The position numbers were made by a program, and so were the translations under genes. From Blastomussa wellsi (taxonomy: Eukaryota; Cnidaria; Anthozoa; Scleractinia; Plerogyridae): a DNA stretch of 64,000 bases. The notes below the pieces were generated by a model, which was not told the DNA's origin, did no database searches, and saw nothing but the letters and a program-made list of their open reading frames with translations. The stretch lies in NCBI GenBank assembly GCA_947652115.1, contig OX393561.1, forward strand, positions 7,796,351 through 7,860,350. Direction: 5' to 3'. This document shows positions 20,560 to 30,200 of this stretch, piece by piece (within the stretch, counting starts at the first letter, position 1; each line of letters opens with the position of its first letter).

Positions 20560-23500
20560 CTAATAACCATATGGAAAAGACATGTAACCCTGATCAACTT
20601 TCAAAACTCGTTTGTCAAACACAAGAGAGTAGCTTTTTTTTACAACTCGCGAATGAAGATTAAAAGAGTCATCTCGTGCTATGTAGAAAAATGGGACTTG
20701 TATTTTCTTTCCCGAGAGACCATTTGATCTCATTTGTTCTTTGGATAAAACTAAATCCACAATTTTGTCGTGGTTTACTAGCTTCTTGGCGCCTATTTTC
20801 TTGATAGTAAGGGCACGTCTTTGGTAATGTTATATACATGCTTTCCCGTTGAGCTATTAACAACTTTACAGGTGTAATTTTTCGGGCCCCCACTTGCAAA
20901 TTCAACTATGTGTTCTCCGGCGTTTAGTACTGATGTCAATTGACCTAAAAAGTCCCCTTTCGGTGGATTAAACCCGTCCGGATCGTACAAGAAGGCAACA
21001 CTGTCAGTATCACAGTATAAGGCACGTTCTTGCAATTTGGCAAGAACCTTATGCAGTTTCATTCTCGCGTACATCGTTGTAAAGACAGCGACAACAACGT
21101 TTGTTTTAGTGTCGGTGTCCACAAATTCTCTCTTGGGAGTTGACTTAACAAGTAGGTTTTCTGAATTGATTAATTTACACGTCACGGTGCAGGACTCATC
21201 TGACAGTATTTCGTGAAAACGAGACGCATTCTGTACAATCTCCGTAGTCGGTTTGTTTGGCTTTTTACCGAAGAACCCCCACACATTGTTTAACAGTTCT
21301 TTGGCTCCTGCTCTCTCTGAATCGTTTTTTTACGATTTTCTGATAATCCAATTCAATGCCCTCTTTCTCTTTGTAGTCGGCTATGTATTGTAATTTGTGC
21401 TGTTCGCTGGTGCACCAGTCAGGAAATCCAGAGCTTTGCTGTTTCACTTTGAGAAATGCGTCAATATATTCTTTGAAGAGGCCTGTGACACTATCTGGAT
21501 AATGCCAGACTTCATAAATCCGTACCAATCTGTAACCCTTTTCCACCGCATAATAAATTTCAGGTGTGGCCCACGTACCCCTCAAGAGTCGCTCTGTTTC
21601 GTTGTGTGTACATTCTTCCAGGTTCTGATCTTTCGCACACTGGTGACACAGTACAAACATCAGCTTTTCCACACCCTTGCCAACAGAAATCCGCATCGGT
21701 AAAATCGGGTTATACATCCGCCGCGGGGGGACAATTTCACATTTCATCAATCCAAAGTATGCATTCAGATCGTAATGGAAATTTTGCGTGTAAACCAATG
21801 GATGTCCGCGCGGATAAACAGAATTCTTATTACAGTGGGGATATAAACTCGTATAGTCGTAAAAGTGTATTTCAGTGTCTTTGGCGTACAGACGAAATGC
21901 CTCCACCCGTCCGCCAAAGAAAGCGTCTCTACCATTCAAAGGCTCGTTAAGGTACATTGTACCTTTGTCAGTGTCCAGCCAGTCACGAAAACCATCCACG
22001 TTGTTTTTCATCATCTCTCTGATCTCGCATTCCCAAATGTCATAAACGTCAAAGTTTGCTTCGCGAAATCTCTGCGATTGAGTTTGCGATTGATCAAATA
22101 GCCGGCCCATACTAACACCTTTCACTGGGTTGATAGTGTGTGATGCAAAACACTTAGCATGTCCGTGAAAGAAGCAGCCCTTGACTTGAATTATCGTATT
22201 TGTGAGCCGATCAAAGCCATCTACCTTGGCATTCAAATCTTTAATACGTATACGTCTTTCTCCGCCATTTTTACTAGCATACTCCAGATCGCCGCCAAAT
22301 TCGACCTCGTCACGAAATTTGAGGTACAGCCGTCCCAGTGCGCTCTGTTGGTCTTTGGGGCGATACCCGTTAGGTGGGATGATTCCGATAGTGTTTTCTT
22401 GCATAAATACACGTCTGTAGACAAGGTTACAAGTGCTAGCCATTGTGCTAGCTTCGCTCCATGGATCCACATCGTACTTCGCAATGAATTCATCTCGATA
22501 TTTTTCACCAGCCAATCTTAGAACCGTAACGTCTTGCCGACAGTATTTTAATTGTTCGGCTTTTAAATCATATACGTAACTGCCCAGCTTGCAGGCGTCG
22601 CTGATTTCTTTGTGCCACGTTTGGAACTCTTTAAACTTTTTCTCGTCCATAGTCAGTTCGGGGGAAAAATATTTTTCTGAAGGAGGTTCCCCCACGTAGT
22701 TTTGATTTTTCCTGATGTTAAACTTATGAGGAAAAAATCCTTTTTGTTCTTCAAGACCGAATCGACCAGGTATGTTGGAAAGAGCCGTCGGCCAGAACTT
22801 GTAGCTGTCTTTAAAGTACAAATTAAATGTGTTCATTGTAATGACACGAGCCCCGTCAAACAATATGTCTGGAATTTTTGCTTTGTGTTCAACGATCCAT
22901 TTAAGAATAAAAAATATGTCGTATGCGCCGCTGTTGTGTGCAATGACTGTCAAAGTTTCAGCATTTTGTTCACAATGTTCAAAAAGCCATTCGCAGAATT
23001 CGTCCATACAACCGAGACCTTGAAAAACAACTTCTTCCCCGCTATAGCCAAATTGGGCTACAACACAAATGGGTTCGTTCAAAGTTTCGCCCGGTTCAAC
23101 CATGGATTCTACATCGAAGAAAAGCAATCGACCCATTTGTCTGTCTCGCTTTTTGCGTGCACTGTCGGACAATTTCGCTTGTTGTGTAAAACATTTATGC
23201 GTGTATATGTCTACCATTTCGTGACAATTGTTACACCGAGACTTATAACCTCACATGTTCCTGCTGTTTGTCTTTGTGGACGTCCAAATAGCACTGTGTG
23301 CATTTTTTCCACAACATACACGTAGAAAGCGAGCTTTCGTCTGAAAACTCCCGATGTCGATTGAAACAATCTTGCCCTTTAAAGTAGCGTAAACACAACT
23401 TGCACTGCAAAGCATCCTCTGTTTGTCGGCAAAAATCTTTGCATTGTATACATTTGCGCGTGTCACACACGTGCGGTTTGTCTTTGTAAGGCTGATTGCA

Positions 23501-24409
23501 CTTTGTACAATAGAACGTGTGGCCCAGAAAAGCATTGTCTTTGGTGATAACGTCAAAGTGTTCATCATGATAATAAAGAGAAATAATGCGTTGAGTTTCC
23601 TTACTGTTTGTTTGAACATCGAGTAAGTTTTGCTTGGCTTTATTGTAAACACGCACTTGAAAGTCTCTAAATTCGGGCAACTGTGCTAATCGTTTAATTT
23701 CGGGAAGGCCACATTTACCGTGTCGCAAACCGGCTCTCGTTAGTAAGCCACGAGCTTTTTGAACCAGCTTCTTCAGAAATCCCTTTCGCTTTACGTTGCA
23801 GGGTCTGAAGTTTGACTTCGTCAAACGTAGTTTGGCCACAAGCAAGGCAACTGGTCCACAAAAAGGATTGGTTTCTTGAGGAATCGTGATCACAGATTTT
23901 TTGTCCAGCAACATTTTTTCCGTTGTCTTGAAAAAATGCTTCCTTCTATTCGCCTCATTGCTGCCGCCGCCAAAAGGAATGTGAACGTGTTCAACATTAA
24001 TTGTAAAGGTGCCATCGCTAATGTCCAAATCTTGGTGTGACTGAAGAACTTTCTCTATTTCGTTAAGCAAACTGTTCACCGTAACGTATTCTATTTCCTG
24101 AAAGGCAATAATGATCGGGAACTCCAAACTCTGCAAACTGATTTCAAATTGAACTTGGTCTTGTCGATTGGACCCATTTCTTAATTCCCTTACTATTGAC
24201 TCTAAAAGAACGAAGATCTGTTCTAAAGTGTCCGCGTCATCTGGGAGTGCTTCTAATCTTGGTACTATTTTAAAACGAATAGATACCAAATTGAATCTCG
24301 GATTTACCGAATGAATCGAGCCGCGTAATTCAAAAACCCTACTATTGGCAAAAGTGGGTCGTTGACCACCGAATTGTATTGCCCAGTCGTTCAAGAAATT
24401 GTTGTTCAT
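20560..24409 (-). pseudogene. Protein-primed family B DNA polymerase, three frameshifts
   Basis: Replicates the element. Parts: 24409-23243, 23217-21265, 21310-20793 and about 20795-20560, roughly 1,280 codons. N-terminal region: ETNPFCGPVALLVAK block, then Cys/His-rich fingers (FYCTKCNQPY, CIQCKDFC, CKLCLRYFKGQDC). Exonuclease motifs: LLFFDVESM, AHNSGAYDIFF and YCRQDV. Between exonuclease and polymerase lies an insert with KVDGFD...QVKGCFFHGHAKC, which resembles a Vsr-type nuclease motif. Polymerase motif A is YDYTSLYP; motif B lies around NNVWGFFGK; motif C is YCDTDSVAF; the C-terminus is SYSLVFDKRVL...FPYGY. Breaks lie at 23218-23245, near the T7 run 21325-21331, and near 20795. Start ATG at 24409, 43 bp after a TATA box. 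All catalytic motifs remain, so base-calling error is possible. Confidence 0.88.
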
Positions 24410-24451
24410 AACCCACAACAGTCAAGACTTAAGTCAACGGAGTCTGGAAAA

Positions 24452-24461
24452 TTTATTTATA
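24452..24461 (-). promoter_or_regulatory. TATA box of PolB
   Basis: On the minus strand TATAAATAAA, about 45 bp upstream of the PolB ATG at 24409. Confidence 0.55.
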
Positions 24462-24468
24462 GTGTGAA

Positions 24469-24598
24469 TTTTGGCGCCACATGGTAATCATAACAGTTTC
24501 GCGCCATTAATTGCAGTCTGAAATGTCAAAACACTCATAACGGTCTATCGTAAAACCCTATTGTTTATTGTATATTTTAACAAAAAAGTTTTCGCGCC
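24469..24598 (-). promoter_or_regulatory. Cluster of three E2F-like sites upstream of PolB
   Basis: TTTTGGCGCC (24469-24478), TTTCGCGCC (24497-24505) and TTTTCGCGCC (24589-24598), each matching the E2F consensus TTTSSCGC, within 130 bp and just upstream of the PolB TATA box. Confidence 0.5.
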
Positions 24599-24682
24599 AT
24601 GTAGTGCCTAAAGAGCTGTCAAAAACACTTAACGGACTATTGTAAAACCCTATTGTTTGATGTGTATTTTAACAAAAAAGTT
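24524..24682. repeat. Imperfect promoter duplication
   Basis: 24524-24590 and 24617-24682 are imperfect direct copies (TGTCAAAA.CACT...GTAAAACCCTATTGTTT...TTTTAACAAAAAAGTT). They lie between PolB and the basic-protein gene. Confidence 0.8.
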
Positions 24683-24726
24683 TGCTCGAGTTTTAGGTAA
24701 TCATTGTCATGTATATTATCATATGT

Positions 24727-25188
24727 TCAGATGTGTGGCGTGTAACCATTGTTCATCCATGGATTACCATAACGCCTTTGATATACCAGTCGCGCTTGCT
24801 CTATCTGTCGCATATGATCCTTTTTATCCTCTTTAACTCTCTTATTTCCACCCTGCTGATAACGTTTCGGTAATCTTCTAGCCCTTTGCGACCGTCTTAG
24901 TTCCTGAGCCAAAAATGGGAGGTTTTCATTCACTTTGAACTTTGACGGAATCCTTTCTTCCTTTATGATATTTTTCAAATAGCCTGATTCCTTAATCGTT
25001 TTCTTTCTATTGTTAGCTCCCCCTGGCTTTTTGTTAGCATATTTTGCGTTTGGTCCATGTGTAATGCGGCTACATCCAGCTTCGATGTGGGATATTTTTC
25101 CAGGCCCATGTACTACAAATTTACATCCCGCTCTCGCGTGAATTGAACCTTTTTGCGGTTGTCGCCGAATTGTTGCTCGTGTACTCAT
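24727..25188 (-). CDS. Basic HARAGC/HGP-motif Maverick protein
   Basis: 153 aa, basic. The N-terminal third carries a repeated motif: GSIHARAGCKFVVHGPG and then SHIEAGCSRITHGPN. The middle is K/R-rich with SQRARRLPKRYQQGG, and the C-terminus has MRQIEQARLVYQRRYGNPWM. The Maverick 2 homologue (45558-46010) keeps both motifs and the YGNPWM ending, so purifying selection acted on them. It resembles no family I know. The basic nature suggests nucleic-acid binding, and the paired Cys/His motifs might bind metal; both are inference. A TATA box lies at 25243-25251 (minus), about 55 bp upstream of the ATG. It is in tandem with PolB. Confidence 0.7.
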   Translation of the reverse strand: MSTRATIRRQPQKGSIHARAGCKFVVHGPGKISHIEAGCSRITHGPNAKYANKKPGGANNRKKTIKESGYLKNIIKEERIPSKFKVNENLPFLAQELRRSQRARRLPKRYQQGGNKRVKEDKKDHMRQIEQARLVYQRRYGNPWMNNGYTPHI

Positions 25189-25242
25189 CGTCTTAACGCG
25201 ATCACCCTCTCACAGATATGACAACAAACCAAAACAACAAAC

Positions 25243-25251
25243 ATTTTATAA
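25243..25251 (-). promoter_or_regulatory. TATA box of HARAGC/HGP-motif gene
   Basis: TTATAAAAT on the minus strand, about 55 bp before the ATG at 25188. Confidence 0.5.
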
Positions 25252-25346
25252 CCCAACACCTTTTATTTGACATCAATAAAAAGACAAAACAAACTCGTTG
25301 CCTATAAATGGGCTAATCATTTTCCGAACACGCTTACATAAAGTGG

Positions 25347-26402
25347 CTAACTGTTATAGTGTTCAATGTTCATTGTTCTTTGTTCAACTACTACTTTTTT
25401 CTTAAATACTAGTTTTTTTGGTACACCTTTGGGTACCGGCACACTAGCTTTATTCTCTGGTGTCTTACCAACCAGTGGACGTTTGGCCACCGGCATATTT
25501 TCATGAACCTTTGCTGATTTACGTTTCTTGCTAGCTAAGCGCTCCTGTGCTTCTTGGACCTTTAAAGACCTCGCGATTAAATTTTTAACCCGGATACCTG
25601 CAGCTTTTTCAGCAGCTATTTGAGCTAAGTAAGCCTTGTATTCGGTTCGCGCCTTAGCCAAATTAGGTAAATCGCCGAAAAGTGCATCAGTGCACTTAAC
25701 AAAACTAGTATCATCTTTATAAGTGCAAGGATTTTTACCTGTACGCACGGCACACTTAAACACGGGGCGATCTGAAAACTTTTCATTTGTAGACTTACAG
25801 AATCCGAGCACCATAGGTAAACTATGCTCTAAACAGCGAGGTGGCGCTCCCTTCTTGGCATGAACGTACTTTGGGTTGACAGCCTTGCACATTTCCCTCA
25901 GAGCCAGATACGTCTCGGCGGTTGTGAATGGGGGGGAACAGACTGTGGCACCAGCTGTGCAAAACAACATTTTGCGGTTGTCTTTGACAATAAGCTTCAT
26001 GTCACTTTTGCAAAGGAAGCATGGTAGGTCTTCCTCAACCTCTGGAGCTTGTTCCACATCTTCTTCTTCGTCTTCTGCTTCTGCTTCCTCCAGTATCATT
26101 TCTTGTAGCTCCCCGCCTTCAGCCACGGTAGCTTCAAATTCTTCTTCTTCTTCTTCGCCGTTTTCTACTGCTTCGTTGACTTCCACCTCTTCCGCTGTAG
26201 GGTCTTCTTCTATACTTTCGCTTTCTATGAAACTGGTCGATGGCCGTATTTATTGTGGTGAATCAGTCTCCCCCTCCTCATCGCTTTCTACTATAAACGG
26301 TGTTTTTCGTTGTTTTTTCGTCATCCTTTGGTTTTTCAACTTTGCTAAAAGAGCTTGTCTTTTAACTTTAGTTTCTGAACTTGCTCTCGTGTTAGATGAC
26401 AT
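25347..26402 (-). pseudogene. Acidic zinc-binding Maverick protein, one frameshift
   Basis: Two frames: 26402-26250 starting MSSNTRASSETK, and one ending at 25347. The downstream frame is open from about 26245, so there is one gene of about 350 codons with a one-base shift near 26245-26250. Layout: short basic N-terminus, a strongly acidic low-complexity region (poly-Glu), then a zinc-ribbon-like part with LPCFLCKSDMKLI, MLFCTAGATVCSPPF, PRCLEHSLP and FKCAVRTGKNPCTY, then a basic C-terminal tail. The homologue in Maverick 2 (44318-45351) keeps every Cys. Function unknown; acidic plus Zn-ribbon architecture suggests a transcription or DNA-mimic role (inference). A TATA-like box directly abuts the ATG, so a downstream start is possible. 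Confidence 0.65.
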
Positions 26403-26490
26403 GTTTTTTATACCCTCGCTTAGTAGTTGATCCTGGGTACAGTTTAAGATCCTCCTACTAGGTGCTAACAACAAGTGTCGAGTAAACTGA

Positions 26491-26845
26491 CATGTCAACA
26501 ATTCATCAAGAGAAATTGAATAATAAGTGCACTGTAACCAGTCAACTAGGATTAGCATAGAAAATGATCGATTTATTCATAAAACATTTGGTACGAAAAT
26601 TGCAGTGCGATATGTCAACATGTCAACAATTCATCACGAACAATTGAACAAAAAGTACACTGTAAACTGTCATCTAGGATTAACAAAGAAAATGATCGAT
26701 TTATTCATTAAACATTTGGCGCGAAAATTGCAGTGCGATATGTCAACATGTCAACAATTCATCACGAGCAATTGCACAAAAAGTACACTGTAAACTGTCA
26801 TCTAGGATTAACAAAGAAATGATCGATTTATTCATAAAAACAATG
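26491..26845. repeat. 128-bp tandem repeat, about 2.8 copies
   Basis: Units begin CATGTCAACAATTCATCA at 26491, 26619 and 26747, a constant 128-bp period. Each carries AATGATCGATTTATTCAT. The second unit also contains the palindrome-like TTTGGCGCGAAA at 26715-26726, an E2F-type site, while the first has the variant TTTGGTACGAAA. Noncoding, between two accessory genes. Confidence 0.9.
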
Positions 26846-27199
26846 GAGCGGGTGAACTGTTAACATAAAATAACAAAGAATAAATATTTCATACGGGTTA
26901 ACTGTCAAATCGAAATAATCAGGCAGGGACTAATTCAAAGAGACTTACAAGCAAATCGAAATAATCATACAGGGACCAATTCAATGCAGCCAATGTTTTA
27001 TATTATTTATGTAAAAGTTTACCATGGGTATTCTTTTTTTTTCACTATTAATTTCCCGAGACTCAAAAAAAATCATAAGACACAAGTACATCTCTTTCAG
27101 TATTGTTTAATTCTTTTTCAGACACACTACAAACTTTAAAATTTGTAAAATCGGTATCACTAATGTCTTTTTACACACTTAAACGTTCTTTTGTAAAAG
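26846..27199. other. AT-rich intergenic
   Basis: No gene. A further CAAATCGAAATAATCA.ACAGGGAC.AATTCAA direct repeat occurs at about 26910-26985. Confidence 0.5.
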
Positions 27200-28018
27200 T
27201 TAAATGTTCGAAAACAAATCAGTTATGCCCAATCCCGGTTCTTGTGCTAGCTGTATATCTTGCTGTTGTGGTGGCTGTTGTTGAGAGGAAAGTTGCTGTT
27301 GCTGTTGAAATTGGATTGCGTCTTGGGCAGCTTGATAATCCAGGAACAGTTGGTCGTAAACAGCGCCATATGACTCTCGCTGTGGTTCTGCTACCTGTTG
27401 TTGGGGGCTTTTAGAAACTTTGGGTGCTCTAGATTTCTTGCCTTTAGGTTGGGTCTTTGTTGTCTGTTTTTCTTTTGGCGCAGCATCAGAGGTCCGCTTA
27501 CGCTTCTTAGTTGGGAGCGTTTTCGTTTCTGAAACTGCTTCAGCTGGTTTCGTTTTGCTTTGTGGTATTTCTCCGTCCAAATACTTTAGCCACTCTGCGT
27601 TGGTCTCTTGGAGCAGTTGACGTTTCTTGCGTGCTTGTTGGTTTCGTAGTTGTATGTCCGTAAACTTGTATTTGACATCGGCAAAGAGGGGTGGTACTGT
27701 AAATGGTGCTTGACGGAGGTTGATGCAAATCTCACGAAACCCTTCGTAAGCTTTACGTGCATCGCCCATTACACGACCCAGATGCCCAAATACGCTGGCT
27801 TTAACAACTTCATTAGCGCTTCTGGAAGGGTGTACATGGGCCATTAGCCCAAGACAGTAATTGGTTTGAGCATTGAGTAAATTCAGCCACAAAGCATCCA
27901 TCTTTTCCTCTTCTGTCTGCAGCGTCTGTTTTTGCTCCATCTTTGCGGTAAAATCTACGGGATTCGCCATGGGTGTGCTCACAAATGTTTGCGTACCTTG
28001 TGATACCTTTGACATCAT
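27200..28018 (-). CDS. Q-rich Maverick accessory protein
   Basis: About 272 aa from the ATG at 28018 (MMSKVSQGTQTF); the open frame runs further upstream to a GTG. The conserved N-terminal part has ATQTFVSTPMANPVDF-like sequence and EEEKMDALWLNLLNAQTNYCLGLMAH. The middle is helical, a basic nuclear-localisation-like KKRKRTSDAAPKEK follows, and a poly-Gln-rich region precedes a C-terminal acidic/hydrophobic LGITDLFSNI. The Q-rich stretch plus short D/L/F tail resembles a transcription activation domain. Maverick 2 has an internally deleted homologue at 42555-42915 that keeps the N- and C-terminal motifs. Function unknown; a nuclear regulator is the best guess. It is divergent from the winged-helix gene across a shared 300-bp promoter. 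Confidence 0.6.
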   Translation of the reverse strand: MMSKVSQGTQTFVSTPMANPVDFTAKMEQKQTLQTEEEKMDALWLNLLNAQTNYCLGLMAHVHPSRSANEVVKASVFGHLGRVMGDARKAYEGFREICINLRQAPFTVPPLFADVKYKFTDIQLRNQQARKKRQLLQETNAEWLKYLDGEIPQSKTKPAEAVSETKTLPTKKRKRTSDAAPKEKQTTKTQPKGKKSRAPKVSKSPQQQVAEPQRESYGAVYDQLFLDYQAAQDAIQFQQQQQLSSQQQPPQQQDIQLAQEPGLGITDLFSNI

Positions 28019-28095
28019 CTGGTCGCTAGCTAAGTTTGTTGGTCTTTTTTGGTGTTGGTTGGTATTATGCACAAAGGGTGTACATTAAGTCATAA

Positions 28096-28215
28096 AAGTC
28101 ACGCCCTTACAAGTTTGACATTTTAGTAGTCACTTAAAATTCATGTAATTTGTTTTGATCACAATCGTCATGTAAGTCACGCCCCAACAAGTTTGACATT
28201 TTAGAAGTCAATTAA
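28096..28215. repeat. Paired 42-bp promoter repeats
   Basis: AAGTCACGCCC..ACAAGTTTGACATTTTAG.AGTCA at 28096-28137 and 28174-28215, in the divergent promoter between the Q-rich and winged-helix genes. A likely binding site pair for a regulator. Confidence 0.75.
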
Positions 28216-28271
28216 TATTCGTGTATCGAATAAACATTAACATACTTTTCTTTAAAGTTCGTTCCTCCTTC

Positions 28272-28279
28272 TATAAATA
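28272..28279 (+). promoter_or_regulatory. TATA box of winged-helix gene
   Basis: TATAAATA, 84 bp before the ATG at 28356. Confidence 0.6.
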
Positions 28280-28355
28280 CCGCAAGATTCTATGAAAAAC
28301 AAACCAATTTTGCAGAGAAGTTCGCTTTAGCACTGTGAAAAGACGATATCATAAA

Positions 28356-29784
28356 ATGGCTTCTAACTACAATCAATATCTAAAAGGTAAGGGAAATGTA
28401 ACTAGTTATTTAATTTGTGCTTCTCGATTTTTGATTACTTATTTTCCGAACTATGGCATTTGTTAATCTGTTTTTAAAAATTAGCTGAACTTTTCAATAT
28501 CATCTGATCCCAATCCGTTTCAATCTTCTCCATCCTCAGCCATCATTGTTTCTTTTGAGTAATAATCGCCCCTTAAGTGTTTTTTCTACCTAGGCAAACC
28601 ATTATTTTTAGGTTTCCCCGGCACTTTAAACGTAATTTAGGTCAAAGAAATGACTTAAAAGAGCGTGACACGTGGCTCCTTTAAATGGAACTAAAAGCAC
28701 ACATGCATCACTTTTTCTCATAAATTTTTTTTTTTTCAACACAGTTGATGACGAAGATGTGTTCCTCGTACCACGGCCAAGAACGCCGACGGGCAAGAGA
28801 ACCTCCGCAGATAAAAGTAACGACTCAAAAAGACCAAAGACTTCTGAAGAGATCGATCTGCAAGACCAATGCGACTTGAAACGGTTGGTAAAGAGGCTGA
28901 AGTCCGAAGTCGTCAGCGATTTCCTGGGCAGGATGCGAGCACTTATTGATCAACGATCAAGTCCAGATGTATTCTGGTGGGATGGCGACATTTTGGCACC
29001 CGCTTCCTATGGTAACGCCAAATTCATGTTTGTCGAAGACACTAGCTTTCCCCCAGAGTATACGCCCTACGAAAAACAGGGACAATTAGCTAATTGGGCT
29101 AAATTTGCTGTTCAGTATAACCCATTTTTGATGTTAAATGCTGTAGACGAAGAAACTGTAGAGGTTGTTCTCGTGCGACAGAGTATTCATGTGGCTCCCT
29201 ATACAGGGTTGTCCCTAGATTTCATGGGGGATAAATTCCCCCCAGTAATTAAGTTATTAGGAAAAAGTTACAAGAAGTCAAAGCATTATGAAGGCATGGC
29301 CTTATCAAGGTCGATGCATCCATTTAACTGTATCGATGATGGGTCTTCGAAAAACCCATACATGTTAAGCAAGGAATACGCCTCCGCCATTATAAATTTT
29401 CTTATTGCCAAAGAAATCGTAATGAAGGAGGAAGAGCAAACCGAGAAACAGGAAACTTATTACTCTGTAACGCGTAAGGGGCAGGCCTTGTTAGGTAGAA
29501 ACATCTGCCGAGCGTACAGGTACGATTTCAAGAAGATTAGATCGGATTATGGTTTATATGTCTCGAAGTTTTACACTGGTCCGGGTTGGGGAGATTGTTG
29601 TATCAACCCGTTTTGTCAGAGACCCTTAGAAAGAGATAACGAATACACCGTTATGACTGACCTTGGGCTTAACCGCCAAAAGGCCTCGCATAAAGGTTTT
29701 ACGATATGCCTTGATTGTGGGAAAAATCTTTTACTTAATGGAAAGCTTGTAACCTACGACTCTGAGGACGAGGCATTACCTTAG
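28356..29784 (+). CDS. Spliced winged-helix plus zinc-ribbon Maverick protein
   Basis: Exon 1 28356-28386 (31 nt), intron 28387-28744 (GTAAGG...CACAG), exon 2 28745-29784; 356 aa. The N-terminus is MASNYNQYLK, then a basic region with PRPRTPTGKR and KRPKTSEE (nuclear-localisation-like), then a conserved core starting SSPDVFWWDGDILAP. A helical segment ending in a wing-like YYSVTRKGQALLG looks like a winged helix (about residues 225-275). The C-terminus is a Cys4-type ribbon: CCINPFC...ICLDCGKN. Maverick 2 has a homologue at 41051-42092 with all these parts. Likely a DNA-binding regulator or replication protein of the element (inference). Its last 1.2 kb lies within the right inverted repeat, so the element carries a second, 5'-truncated copy at the left end. 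Confidence 0.75.
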
Positions 29785-30200
29785 ATTTGACTTCGCGGTA
29801 TTACCTTGTAACGTTTGTATTTAATCAATCTTTTAAACCCTGTTTTTAGTGGGTCTAGTGTGAATTTATGTAACATATTTTTAGAGTGAATTCTTTGTAA
29901 GTAGCCTCGTAATCATCCATCATTGTATTGTTTTAATGACTTTTTCTTCATAGTGTGAGCTGTGTAACATTAAGGTTGAATGTAAAATGCCCAATAAATT
30001 TTTGAATAATTTATTCAAGTGTATCACATTCATGTGTCTTTGCTATTGTTCAAAGGGTGTAATTATATTATTGTCTTTTCTGTAACACATTTCTCTGGTG
30101 AAAACATGTTCAAAGTCTTAATGGATTTCCAGCCTAAGCATCCCTTGTAAAAGTGCTTAACACACGATCCTTAATATCTTGACCGCAATGTTCAAGTTCT
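28924..30200 (-). repeat. Right inverted repeat of Maverick 1
   Basis: 1,277 bp, the reverse complement of 9731-11007. It includes most of the winged-helix gene's exon 2 and the last 22 codons of the terminal gene. Identity stops at 30200 even though the coding frame continues to 30613. Confidence 0.9.
29785..30133. other. Noncoding part of inverted repeat
   Basis: The 3' flanks of the convergent winged-helix and terminal genes, with AATAAA signals. No additional gene. Confidence 0.6.

Larger units (their letters stand above)
9731..30200. mobile_element. Maverick/Polinton (adintovirus-like) element 1
   Basis: A 20,470-bp span bounded by inverted repeats. It encodes an rve integrase, protein-primed PolB, a capsid protein pair, an adenain-like cysteine protease and a packaging ATPase, the diagnostic Maverick set. 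Late-type virion genes are rightward from 10978 to 19251 and replication/accessory genes mostly leftward from 28018 to 19451. No 6-bp target duplication is visible at 9731/30200 (GGTTCC against AACGAG), and an intact gene crosses the right boundary to 30613. The span given is therefore the extent of repeat identity, not a proven terminus. Frameshifts in integrase, minor capsid, major capsid, the coiled-coil gene, the acidic Zn gene and PolB show either decay or base-calling errors in the assembly. Confidence 0.9.

Noticed and set aside
25876..26430. 184-aa Ser-rich plus-strand frame
   Set aside because: The antisense of the poly-Glu region of the acidic Zn gene.
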